Assembly (NCBI GenBank): GCA_937874515.1 | Contig: CALNBV010000206.1 | Coordinates: 1-22,007, forward strand | DNA from: an uncultured Paenibacillaceae bacterium | GTDB lineage: Bacteria > Bacillota > Bacilli > Aneurinibacillales > Aneurinibacillaceae | DNA length: 22,007 nt | Direction of reading: 5' to 3' | Shown here: positions 6,710 through 13,410 of the stretch, piece by piece | How positions within the stretch are numbered: position 1 is the stretch's first letter | Layout of the letters: each line of letters starts with the position of its first letter | Notes under the pieces: model-generated | Database searches by the model: none | Seen by the model: only the letters and a program-made list of their open reading frames with translations | Told to the model about the DNA's origin: nothing | Program-made: the position numbers and the translations under genes

Positions 6710-8608
6710 TTACCGGTTTAATAAACTTCCAACATAACGAAGAAGTTCATTAGCGCATATTGGGCAATATCCATGTTCATCAATTAAACGGGCTGTTACT
6801 TCATTTACTTTCTTCAGTTGCATTTCATCTGGCGTTTTACTGGAAGTCGTAATTTTCACAACATCTTTCAAATCAGCAAATAGCTTTTTCTCAATGGCCT
6901 CACGAAGGCGCTCATGGCTGTTATAATCAAATCGTTTTCCTTTGCGAGCATAAGCAGAAATACGAATGAGAATTTCTTCTCTAAAGGCTTTCTTGGCATT
7001 CTCTGAAATGCCAATTTGTTCTTCAATGGATCTCATGAGTTTTTCATCAGCTTCTAATTCTTCACCGGTGATTGGGTCACGTAGTTTGGATTTATTGCAG
7101 TAGGATTCAACATTATCGAGGTAATTGTCCATGAGGGTTTTCGCAGATTCTTCATAGGAATAGACAAAAGCTTTTTGCACTTCTTTTTTCGCTAATTCAT
7201 CATATTCTTTTCGAGCAATATTGATAAAGTTTAAATATCTTTCTTTTTCTTCTTTCGATATGGTTGCACTCTGGTCAAGGCCATCTTTCAACGCCCTTAA
7301 AATATCTAATGCATTAATACACTCCGTATCACGGCGAATAAGAGCGCTGGAAATTCGATTAATGACATACCGTGGGTCAATTCCAGCCATACCCTCATCG
7401 TTAAATTCATTTTGTAATTCTTTGATATCTGCTTCTTTAAAGCCTTCTACCGCATCCCCATTGTAGAGCCTTAATTTTTTAAGTAAATCTATCCCTTGTT
7501 TTTTCGTATCTTTAAGGCGGGTTAAAATGGAGAAGATCGCAGCAGCTTTTAATGCATGTGGGGCAATATGAACATGGCCTAAATCACTTTGTTTGATTAA
7601 CTTGCCATATATTTTTTCCTCGTCAGAAACCCTTAGGTTGTACGGCATCCTCATCACAATAATCCGCGATTGGAGAGCCTCGTTTTTCTTATTGGAAATG
7701 AAGGAACGATACTCAGATTCATTGGTATGGGCGACAATTAATTCGTCAGCTGAGATCAAAGCGAAGCGCCCCGCTTTAAAATTCCCCTCCTGAGTCAGGG
7801 AAAGCAAATTCCATAAGAACTTTTCATCGCATTTTAACATTTCCTGGAACTCCATCAGGCCCCTATTCGCCTTGTTCAATTCCCCATCAAAACGATAGGC
7901 CCTTGGGTCTGATTCAGATCCATATTGGGTGATGGTTGAAAAGTCTATGCTTCCAGTGAGGTCAGCAATATCCTGTGATTTAGGGTCTGATGGACTAAAG
8001 GTCCCTACCCCTCTTCTTTGGGCTTCAGAAAGGAGAATGCGCTCTACAGGCATTTCTTCGATATGGCCATTAAATTCTGTATCCAATCTCATTTGGCAAT
8101 AGGGACACAAGTTTCCCTCGATAATAATTCCTAAGTCATTCTCTACTTCTTCTCGTAGTTCATGGGGAATGAGATGTAGTGGTTCTTCATGCATAGGGCA
8201 TCCTTTTATACCATACACTGCCCCAGCATCCGTTCGGGAAAACTGTTCCAGGCCTCTTTTTAACATGGTTACAAGTGTAGATTTCCCACCACTGACAGGA
8301 CCCATTAATAATAAAATTCGTTTACGAACATCCAACCGCATTGCTGCAGAATGAAAATATTCCTCTACCAACTTTTCTATAGATCGATCCAGCCCAAATA
8401 TTTCCCGATTAAAAAAGGCATATGACTTACTGCCATCTTCATTCACTTCGATACCACTATGTTTAATCATGTTGTAAACGCGGGAGTGGGCTGTCTGGGT
8501 AACATGCGGATTTTTCTTTACAATCTCTACATAATCGGCAAAAGTACCATCCCAGGCTAATTGCTCTTCCCTTGTTCGATACTCTGAAATCCGCTTTAGA
8601 ATATTCAT
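6710..8608 (-). CDS. prkA: PrkA, AAA+ serine protein kinase / sporulation ATPase
   Basis: A 632-residue PrkA, close to the 631 residues of B. subtilis. The N-terminal AAA+ part has a Walker A loop GPVSGGKST (about 103-111), preceded by LDVRKRILLLMGP. Two Cys/His clusters (GCPMHEEPLH and CPYC) lie around residues 137-171, and an E-rich RGLMEFQEMLKCDEKFLWNLLSLTQEG segment follows. The C-terminal PrkA domain ends with a CPIC pair. The family was described as a Ser kinase and, in Bacillus, also as an ATP-dependent protease needed for sporulation. The frame runs up to a GTG at 8614, but the ATG at 8608 has the better-spaced AGGAG site (GGAGAGGAGTGCCC ATG). It is the first gene of prkA-yhbH-spoVR, and a terminator upstream (8731-8768) insulates it from the heme oxygenase gene. 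Confidence 0.96.
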   Translation of the reverse strand: MNILKRISEYRTREEQLAWDGTFADYVEIVKKNPHVTQTAHSRVYNMIKHSGIEVNEDGSKSYAFFNREIFGLDRSIEKLVEEYFHSAAMRLDVRKRILLLMGPVSGGKSTLVTMLKRGLEQFSRTDAGAVYGIKGCPMHEEPLHLIPHELREEVENDLGIIIEGNLCPYCQMRLDTEFNGHIEEMPVERILLSEAQRRGVGTFSPSDPKSQDIADLTGSIDFSTITQYGSESDPRAYRFDGELNKANRGLMEFQEMLKCDEKFLWNLLSLTQEGNFKAGRFALISADELIVAHTNESEYRSFISNKKNEALQSRIIVMRMPYNLRVSDEEKIYGKLIKQSDLGHVHIAPHALKAAAIFSILTRLKDTKKQGIDLLKKLRLYNGDAVEGFKEADIKELQNEFNDEGMAGIDPRYVINRISSALIRRDTECINALDILRALKDGLDQSATISKEEKERYLNFINIARKEYDELAKKEVQKAFVYSYEESAKTLMDNYLDNVESYCNKSKLRDPITGEELEADEKLMRSIEEQIGISENAKKAFREEILIRISAYARKGKRFDYNSHERLREAIEKKLFADLKDVVKITTSSKTPDEMQLKKVNEVTARLIDEHGYCPICANELLRYVGSLLNR

Positions 8609-8730
8609 GGGCACTCCTCTCCTTTTCCTCGTACAATATTACATGTCAAAAAGGGGTATTTTTACTATCCTATTCTATAATGCGGGTATTAATGACATGC
8701 ATTGCTTTTGAGAAATCTTGGTGTGCTTTA

Positions 8731-8768
8731 GAAACAAAAAGAACCATGGGATTGCTTCCTATGGCTCT
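8731..8768 (-). terminator. Intrinsic terminator after the heme-degrading monooxygenase gene
   Basis: AGAACCATGGG (8740-8750) pairs with CCTATGGCTCT (8758-8768) through 11 positions with one mismatch and one G-T pair; the loop is 7 bases. On the - strand it is followed by CTTTTTGTTT. It lies 29 bases past the stop of the 8798-9100 gene and separates it from prkA. Confidence 0.8.
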
Positions 8769-8797
8769 TTCTACTGCTGCAAATATTTTACTGTGAT

Positions 8798-9100
8798 TTA
8801 TTTTTCGTATGCTGCGCTATGTATTACTTCAAAGATTTCAATCTGGGATTCCGTAGCCGGACTTTGGCCAGGATGGGAATGGGCTCGCTTAAAGTTTTCA
8901 CTCTCTGTCCACGTTTTAAATGATGCTTCATTATCCCACTTGGTATAGACGACTTGTTTACCATCTTCCTTTGAACTTAGGAATTGGAATTCTAAACAAC
9001 CAGGAACCTGTCTCATACGTTCAGAACTGTTTCCAAACATATCTGCCATACGATTCTTCATTTCTGCTGGAACTTGAAGAACATTCATAACAACGTACAT
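8798..9100 (-). CDS. IsdG/HmoA-type heme-degrading monooxygenase (ABM domain)
   Basis: A 100-residue protein with a single antibiotic-biosynthesis-monooxygenase (ferredoxin-like) fold. It keeps the three residues that define heme-degrading IsdG/IsdI/HmoA enzymes: Asn6, Trp64 and the heme-ligand His74. Their spacing (Trp to His of 10) equals that of S. aureus IsdG (N7, W67, H77). The segment W-x-x-x-x-x-F-x-x-W followed by F-K-x-A-H is typical. It should bind heme in the cytoplasm and open the ring oxidatively, releasing iron, with a reductant partner not encoded here. The strong GGAGGTGG site 7-14 bases before the ATG fixes the start. It is monocistronic: an extended -10 promoter lies upstream and a terminator downstream. 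No Fur-box-like sequence is evident. A general ABM quinol monooxygenase is the alternative, but the N/W/H triad argues for heme. Confidence 0.88.
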   Translation of the reverse strand: MYVVMNVLQVPAEMKNRMADMFGNSSERMRQVPGCLEFQFLSSKEDGKQVVYTKWDNEASFKTWTESENFKRAHSHPGQSPATESQIEIFEVIHSAAYEK

Positions 9101-9132
9101 CTTGAGCCACCTCCATTTTTAGTCGTATTACC

Positions 9133-9141
9133 ACTATACCA
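9133..9141 (-). promoter_or_regulatory. Extended -10 promoter for the heme monooxygenase gene
   Basis: On the - strand TGGTATAGT (TG-n-TATAGT) lies about 33 bases before the start codon; no good -35 hexamer is seen 17 bases further up, as is common for extended -10 promoters. It is back to back with the + strand promoter at 9174-9202. Confidence 0.5.
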
Positions 9142-9173
9142 AAATTTTTATCACAGCACCACTATTCACCTTG

Positions 9174-9202
9174 TTCACAAGCGCATTTTAATGGGATATA
9201 AT
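9174..9202 (+). promoter_or_regulatory. Sigma-A-like promoter for the 28-residue membrane peptide gene
   Basis: TTCACA at 9174-9179 (5 of 6 to consensus), a 17-base spacer, then a perfect TATAAT at 9197-9202. The expected transcription start is near 9209, giving a 5' leader of about 46 bases before the ATG at 9255. The -35 lies within a small TTGT-TC-ACAA inverted repeat (9171-9180) that could serve as an operator. Confidence 0.75.
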
Positions 9203-9254
9203 AAAGACTGGGTTTTAGTCACTTTTTAAACATGTTGAAAGGGGTTCTATATAC

Positions 9255-9341
9255 ATGATTATTATTATGACTGTATTCGTTTTAGTACTGGCTGCAATCT
9301 TCACATCTGGCTATAACGAAGATAAAACATTCGACTTGTAA
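9255..9341 (+). CDS. Small single-span membrane peptide, 28 residues
   Basis: Not recognised. The ORF encodes 28 residues, starting MIIIMTVFVLVLAAIF, with one hydrophobic span (about residues 2-18) followed by a short hydrophilic, net acidic tail (SGYNEDKTFDL). The topology is probably N-out or N-in with one helix in the cytoplasmic membrane. Everything a real gene needs is present: a sigma-A-like promoter at 9174-9202, a GAAAGGGG ribosome binding site about 10 bases before the ATG, and a strong intrinsic terminator about 20 bases after the stop. Peptides of this kind in Bacillales often stabilise larger membrane complexes (such as CydS with cytochrome bd) or act in spores, but nothing here assigns a partner. 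It lies divergent to the heme monooxygenase gene and convergent with the phosphorylase gene. Confidence 0.75.
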   Translation: MIIIMTVFVLVLAAIFTSGYNEDKTFDL

Positions 9342-9360
9342 TCCCCTCTTATGGGAAAAG

Positions 9361-9393
9361 AAAAAGGCAAGCTCATTATGAGTTTGCCTTTTT
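9361..9393. terminator. Bidirectional intrinsic terminator overlapping the phosphorylase stop codon
   Basis: AAAAAGGCAAGCTCA (9361-9375) pairs with TGAGTTTGCCTTTTT (9379-9393) with a single G-T pair; the loop is TTA. The + strand reads into TTTTTCTTTT, ending the small peptide transcript. The - strand reads into TTTTTCTTTT as well, ending the trmL operon. The loop bases 9376-9378 are the TAA stop of the - strand gene. Confidence 0.9.
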
Positions 9394-10251
9394 CTTTTCC
9401 TCTTGCAACAATGTTTCTTTACGGAGTTCATGACACCCGCAATCATCCTGTTGTTCATCCGTTTGTTTTAACGTATCTAATAGGATATTTCCAATGGTTT
9501 TGGATTCTTCATAAAAAATATCGGAAAGGTCCTTGTGTTCCCAATCCTTAATAATGCCCTCCGCATAATTAACAACCATATATATACCCGCATAACAGGC
9601 GCCGATTTCCCTAGCTAAATAAACTTCTGGGCAAATGCTTTGCCCAACAACATCCCCATGCATGTTGCGATACATTTGCACTTCTGCCGGGCTTTCAAAA
9701 TGCCGCCCATCTGTATTAATATACGTTCCTCGATTAAATACATATCGTTTTTGAGGCAATACATATTCCTTTGCTACATCGACCAATGCCTTTGCTTCTG
9801 TAGGGCAGATGGATTGACGCATTACCAACAAATAGGGTCCGCCCAACCCTACATCTTTTCTCATGGATTGGTCAATATAATCATTAGGGACAACTAAATC
9901 ACGCAATTCAAGAAGATGGTTGATGCTCCCTACTCCACCTTCTGCCAGGATTTTTTTTACGCCCGCTTCTTTAAAAACCCAAAATAACTGCTGGCTAGCC
10001 ACACCTCTAGTTACTTCATTAGGGCGCCAACCATGCATCCTACATGTGAGAAACTGTTTCCCATCTAATTCAACCAGTTTCATTTCCGGGCTAACACCGA
10101 AGGGTGTTTCAAAAAATAAGTCTTTTTCTAAAACACGAAGATCGGAACGATTTAAATCCTCTGGAAAGTTTATTGAAAAGGTACTGGAGCCTCCAATGAT
10201 GGCAAAGGGAACCCTAGGAATCCTGTCCCCTGGTAAAATTACTTTGTTCAT
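9376..10251 (-). CDS. MTAP/PNP-family nucleoside phosphorylase, divergent
   Basis: A 291-residue member of the purine nucleoside / methylthioadenosine phosphorylase family, which cleaves a nucleoside with phosphate to free base and sugar-1-phosphate. Family landmarks are IIGGS (18-22) for phosphate binding, DTPFG-like ETPFG (48-52), RMHGW at 71-75 where typical MTAP has RHGRQH, EGGVGS (104-109) with DLVVPNDYID, the DGRHFESPAEVQMYR block (from 181) and CPEVYLAREIGACYAGIYMVV. Substrate-site residues differ from human MTAP: the Met before the TVPE motif is Gln204, and the Asp of ATDYD is Asn228, as in 6-oxopurine-specific PNPs. Specificity for inosine-type substrates is therefore an inference. 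The tail (about 265-291) is Cys/Glu/Lys-rich. AAGGAGG lies 11 bases before the ATG. It is the last gene after trmL (16-bp gap). Confidence 0.82.
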   Translation of the reverse strand: MNKVILPGDRIPRVPFAIIGGSSTFSINFPEDLNRSDLRVLEKDLFFETPFGVSPEMKLVELDGKQFLTCRMHGWRPNEVTRGVASQQLFWVFKEAGVKKILAEGGVGSINHLLELRDLVVPNDYIDQSMRKDVGLGGPYLLVMRQSICPTEAKALVDVAKEYVLPQKRYVFNRGTYINTDGRHFESPAEVQMYRNMHGDVVGQSICPEVYLAREIGACYAGIYMVVNYAEGIIKDWEHKDLSDIFYEESKTIGNILLDTLKQTDEQQDDCGCHELRKETLLQEEKKKANS

Positions 10252-10267
10252 GCGACGTGCTTCCTCC

Positions 10268-10732
10268 TTATTTCATGCCAGGAAAACCTGTTTGACGTAA
10301 TGCTTCAAATAAAATGATTGCTGCAGTATTCGATAAGTTTAACGAACGAGTGGCATCACTCATAGGTATTCTAATCACTTGTTCAGGATATTGAGTAAGA
10401 ATCTCTTCCGGAATGCCTTTGGTTTCTTTGCCAAATACAAAAAAATCCTCATCCTGAAAGGTAACATCTGAATAATACTGATTCCCGCTTGTCTCAATAA
10501 AAAAGAAACGGCCTGACCGATGTTTATCTGCAAAATCCTGAAAGGATTCATAATAAGTAATGTCTACAGCAAACCAATAATCTAGTCCTGCTCGTTTTAA
10601 ATAACGATCATCCGTTGAAAAACCCAGTGGTTTAATTAAATGCAACCGGGTTTTTGTGCCTGCACAGGTTCGCGCAATATTTCCCGTGTTAGCGGGAATG
10701 AGCGGTTCATGTAGTACGATATTAAATGCCAT
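10268..10732 (-). CDS. trmL: TrmL, tRNA (cytidine/uridine-34 2'-O)-methyltransferase
   Basis: A 154-residue SPOUT-class RNA methyltransferase (CspR/YibK type) that 2'-O-methylates the wobble base of tRNA-Leu isoacceptors using S-adenosylmethionine. All family motifs are present: IPANTGNIARTC near the N-terminus, LIKPLGFSTDDRYLKRAGLDYW, VFGKETKGIPEEIL for the first half of the knotted SAM site, and IPMSDATRSLNLSNTAAI for the second. The length matches the minimal single-domain family. The frame continues ten codons upstream to 10762, but the ATG at 10732 is chosen because homologues start M-A-x-x-I-V-L and because GGGGTGAAGGG lies just ahead. It is preceded by the lipoprotein gene (32-bp gap, no terminator) and followed by the phosphorylase gene, so the three are probably one operon. 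Confidence 0.95.
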   Translation of the reverse strand: MAFNIVLHEPLIPANTGNIARTCAGTKTRLHLIKPLGFSTDDRYLKRAGLDYWFAVDITYYESFQDFADKHRSGRFFFIETSGNQYYSDVTFQDEDFFVFGKETKGIPEEILTQYPEQVIRIPMSDATRSLNLSNTAAIILFEALRQTGFPGMK

Positions 10733-10764
10733 TATCCCTTCACCCCAAAAACCATCATACAATT

Positions 10765-11241
10765 TTATTCTATGGGATGTCCATTTTTAGAAATGGAATT
10801 TTGATCCCAAATAATAATATCTCTTTCTCCATCCTTTTCCACTTTCCAATCCCGGCCATCTTCCCCCTTTAATAGAACAATAGGATAATCGGGATCATCA
10901 GTTTCTTCCCAATTCCCTTGAATGACTCTTCCTTCCCACGTACTATTCCATACGTAAGTACCATTTCCATTAATGGTAAGGCCTCCGGACAGTGCACCTG
11001 CTGAAGTATGTAACGTTGCTGTATTATTTGCATAATCCTCAGTTAAGTAAGCAGCACCACTTACATTCATATCAAAGGTATGAAAAAAGTAACTAAGTGG
11101 ACTATTTGAATAATCTTCATTTTGGTTCCCACCATTACTATTGATACTGTTTCCGCCACTTGTATCTTCTGACCAGCATCCGCTTAAAAAGATGCTCAAT
11201 AAAATAACGGTTGATAAAACAAGTATGGATTTAAATTTCAT
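10765..11241 (-). CDS. Putative secreted lipoprotein of unknown function
   Basis: A 158-residue protein with a clear lipoprotein signal peptide: MKFK, then a hydrophobic stretch and the lipobox LSGC with Cys22 as the lipidated residue. A Ser/Gly/Asn-rich linker follows (about 23-48). The mature part (about 50-158) is rich in Thr, Gly, Trp and Asn with alternating patterns (INGNGTYVWNSTWEG...IQGNW) that suggest a small beta-sheet domain, possibly lipocalin-like or barrel-like; I do not recognise the family. It would be anchored on the outer face of the membrane. AAAGGGG lies about 9 bases before the ATG. It has its own promoter (11278-11307) downstream of the RDD gene terminator, and no terminator before trmL. 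Confidence 0.85.
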   Translation of the reverse strand: MKFKSILVLSTVILLSIFLSGCWSEDTSGGNSINSNGGNQNEDYSNSPLSYFFHTFDMNVSGAAYLTEDYANNTATLHTSAGALSGGLTINGNGTYVWNSTWEGRVIQGNWEETDDPDYPIVLLKGEDGRDWKVEKDGERDIIIWDQNSISKNGHPIE

Positions 11242-11277
11242 ATATAATTCCCCTTTTAATAGGCCATTTATTAATTA

Positions 11278-11307
11278 ATTATACATGTTCATGGCGAAAT
11301 TTGTCTT
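11278..11307 (-). promoter_or_regulatory. Sigma-A-like promoter for lipoprotein-trmL-phosphorylase operon
   Basis: On the - strand AAGACA (11302-11307, 4 of 6 to consensus) is followed after 18 bases by a perfect TATAAT (11278-11283). The start codon is about 37 bases further on. It lies just past the terminator at 11325-11356, as expected for an independent transcription unit. Confidence 0.6.
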
Positions 11308-11324
11308 CGAGCAAAATAATTATC

Positions 11325-11356
11325 TGCAAAAAGAAAACAGGGGTACCATTCCCCTG
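11325..11356 (-). terminator. Intrinsic terminator after the RDD protein gene
   Basis: CAGGGG (11338-11343) pairs with CCCCTG (11351-11356) around a 7-base loop; the - strand tail is TTTTCTTTTTGC. It lies 14 bases past the stop of the RDD gene. Confidence 0.85.
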
Positions 11357-11369
11357 CCAGCAGTCTCTT

Positions 11370-11783
11370 CTATACTTTTATCACATAGGTTTCAGCAATT
11401 TTATCGTGCCATCCCTGCTTTCTAAAATCAAAGGCCACCCAGATATATCCCAGGCATAGCACAAGGGCAGAAATAATTCTTCCGAATACTTCCCTTAAAA
11501 TCACTGTCTTCCATCCATTGGGATACCCATCCACCTGTATGACCCTAATGCGGCAGATCATTTTCCCTGGTGTCTGGCCATAAGTGACAAGGAACCAGGT
11601 TAAATATAAAAAGTTAATCCCAATTTCCATAATAATCGTTAGCACATACATCCAATAAAATGCCCTGACATACATGGTGCCTATTCCAAGAAGGAAAAAT
11701 TCTACGATAACATCAATAATTACCAAAATGATTAGATCTATGAGCAATGCACCTAACCGAATCCAAAAACCGGCAAACTTCAT
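11370..11783 (-). CDS. RDD-family integral membrane protein
   Basis: A 137-residue RDD protein. The first helix carries the hallmark GFWIRLGALLIDLIIL with the Arg and Asp that name the family. A second hydrophobic region spans about residues 40-68, followed by YGQTPGKMICRIRVI, the conserved loop. Then come REVFGRI, a third hydrophobic region (about 107-118) and the terminal DFRKQGWHDKIAETYVI, which contains the last conserved Asp. Such proteins have three or so membrane spans and are poorly understood; some have been proposed as antiporters or transporters. AAAGGAT lies 9-15 bases before the ATG. It follows the amidase-domain gene by 60 bp with no terminator between, so co-transcription is likely, and it is closed by the terminator at 11325-11356. 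Confidence 0.9.
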   Translation of the reverse strand: MKFAGFWIRLGALLIDLIILVIIDVIVEFFLLGIGTMYVRAFYWMYVLTIIMEIGINFLYLTWFLVTYGQTPGKMICRIRVIQVDGYPNGWKTVILREVFGRIISALVLCLGYIWVAFDFRKQGWHDKIAETYVIKV

Positions 11784-11843
11784 CTAGATGTCATCCTTTC
11801 TAACCCATTTTTAACACCGTATTCTTAGAAAAGGGTTGCTATG

Positions 11844-12743
11844 TTACAAAATATGAAAAAAAGCATATTGAATATTTGGTGTATACGCAGTGGAATTACG
11901 GTAATCCCAATAACGATTTCTGCTATTTGTCGTATGGGCATTTACAAGAGGCATGCCGTAATAATCTTTGTGCACAACAATGGTATTATGTTGCCACCGA
12001 CCATCCCCATTGAAATCGTAACAAATGACATCCCCGATTGTGAGCTCTTCAGGCCGATCCATTTGTTGTACTCTAATATGGCCTCCCGTTTCTAAATACA
12101 ACTTAAAACTATTGGCAACCGTCCAACTATAACTCCACCCATTCTGAGCTCCCCTGTACCACCAACCATTACTGCGACTCTTAGAAAATTCCATAGGAAT
12201 TCCCCCTGCAAAAAGGCATTGAGAAATAAAATTCGTGCAATCATCCTCAAACCTCTGAAATTTGGGATTAAAATCATTCCACCATAGCTCCGCATACCTG
12301 ACGGCTTCCAGGCGATTGTAAACATACCTTTGATCGGTTTCCTTGCCCTCATTTAATACATAAGGGACTTGCTCATCCTGTTCAATCAACCATCGATTAT
12401 TGTGACTTACCAGGGAAATTCTCCTTTTAACTTCTATTTCTTGTTTATATGTTTCGTTTTCAATTTTGTATAATGTTCCTTCATGAATCAGCACTACTAT
12501 TTCAACGCGTTCCCCATTTTCTACTGCTATTTCCATATGCTTAATATCTGATGTGCTTACTAAAGGGTAAGCCTTTCTTTCCCTTTGTTGTTCATATAAA
12601 TAGGAAAAAAGAGTTATATATTGATTCCGATTTGATTCAATAATAAGGTCTTGAATCCATGATATATCTTTTTCCACCAGTGCCCGATTTTTCAAGTACA
12701 AATATTCCTTTAGGGTTTCTCTCCAACTTGACACGGTGATCAC
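11844..12743 (-). CDS. YhbB-like putative amidase domain protein (Amidase_6)
   Basis: A 299-residue protein. The N-terminal half (1-135) is a helical plus beta region without clear family; the C-terminal half is a papain-like putative amidase (Amidase_6) domain. Signature stretches are YNRLEAVRYAELWWNDFNPKF, DDCTNFISQCLFAGGIPM with nucleophile Cys169, GWWYRGAQ, GDVICYDFNGDGRWQHN with His252, and PLVNAHTTNS with Asn268/His270. Such domains resemble CHAP/NlpC-P60 peptidases that cut cell-wall amide bonds, but no signal peptide is seen, so action may be cytoplasmic or in the mother cell. B. subtilis YhbB is the likely counterpart, from memory of the neighbourhood. Two GTG starts are possible: 12743, with AAGGA 6 bases ahead, and 12734, with AAAGGTGAT ahead. 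Confidence 0.88.
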   Translation of the reverse strand: MITVSSWRETLKEYLYLKNRALVEKDISWIQDLIIESNRNQYITLFSYLYEQQRERKAYPLVSTSDIKHMEIAVENGERVEIVVLIHEGTLYKIENETYKQEIEVKRRISLVSHNNRWLIEQDEQVPYVLNEGKETDQRYVYNRLEAVRYAELWWNDFNPKFQRFEDDCTNFISQCLFAGGIPMEFSKSRSNGWWYRGAQNGWSYSWTVANSFKLYLETGGHIRVQQMDRPEELTIGDVICYDFNGDGRWQHNTIVVHKDYYGMPLVNAHTTNSRNRYWDYRNSTAYTPNIQYAFFHIL

Positions 12744-12775
12744 CTTTTTTCCTTAGTCTACTGATATACTATTCT

Positions 12776-12809
12776 ACAAAAAGAAAAAGCACCCCAAAAG
12801 GATGCTTTT
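12776..12809 (-). terminator. Intrinsic terminator after ogt
   Basis: AAAAGCA (12785-12791) pairs with TGCTTTT (12803-12809), with an inner CC/GG pair and one C-A mismatch; the - strand tail is TTTTTCTTTTTG. It lies 12 bases past the ogt stop and ends the rnhA-queG-ogt unit. Confidence 0.85.
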
Positions 12810-12820
12810 ATTACACATTT

Positions 12821-13348
12821 TTAAGCGCCGGCTTTTTCAAGGGCACCTTCTAATTGCAACAGGTATTCTTTTAGTTCCAAACCTCCGCCATAGCCAACCA
12901 GAGCACCATTAGATCCAATGACACGATGACATGGGATAAAAATGGATAAGGGATTCTGATTATTGGCACATCCCACTGCCCTGACTGCTTTCGCTGCATT
13001 TAGCCCAAGAGCAATATCTTTATAGGATCTTGTTTCCCCATAAGGAATCTTCAATAACTCATTCCACACCATCTTTTGAAAAGAGGTTCCAAATAAATCG
13101 AGAGGAATGGAAAAGGATTTTCTTTGACCTGAGAAATATTCTTCCAGTTGTTGTACGATGTCTGTAAATAACTTTGGTTCATACGATAACTTATCGGTAA
13201 GTAACCACTTCTTTGCCCATCTGGTTAAAGATGACTGTACAAGTTGGCCACTTCCAAATTCCACCCTACACAACCCATTCGTTGTTGATGCCAGGGTGAG
13301 GGGACCAATTGGACTTTGAAAAACGGTATAAGCAATCACAAGTTTCAC
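12821..13348 (-). CDS. ogt: Methylated-DNA--protein-cysteine methyltransferase
   Basis: A 175-residue suicide DNA-repair protein that transfers the O6-alkyl group from guanine (or O4 from thymine) to its own cysteine. The active-site motif IPCHRVIG is intact, with Cys140 as acceptor. It is preceded by the DNA-binding helix region FQKMVWNELLKIPYGETRSYKDIA, with the Tyr and Arg used for base flipping, and AVGCANNQNP. It is followed by LVGYGGGLELKEYLLQLEG. The N-terminal 85 residues form the usual RNase H-like domain. It starts at a GTG with GGGAGG 5-7 bases ahead, which decides the start. The gene lies 62 bp after queG with no terminator between. Confidence 0.95.
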   Translation of the reverse strand: MKLVIAYTVFQSPIGPLTLASTTNGLCRVEFGSGQLVQSSLTRWAKKWLLTDKLSYEPKLFTDIVQQLEEYFSGQRKSFSIPLDLFGTSFQKMVWNELLKIPYGETRSYKDIALGLNAAKAVRAVGCANNQNPLSIFIPCHRVIGSNGALVGYGGGLELKEYLLQLEGALEKAGA

Positions 13349-13410
13349 TTGAACCTCCCTCTATTTCTCCTCCCTATCATCTTACTCTTCGAATATGAAT
13401 TGGACTAGTA

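Noticed and set aside
9920..10300. A 126-codon + strand ORF opposite the phosphorylase gene
   Set aside because: Antisense shadow of a gene with clear family motifs; no promoter or ribosome binding site.
12735..12744. Perfect 10-base palindrome GGTGATCACC at the amidase start as an operator
   Set aside because: It is short, coincides with the GTG start and ribosome binding site, and nothing else supports regulator binding.
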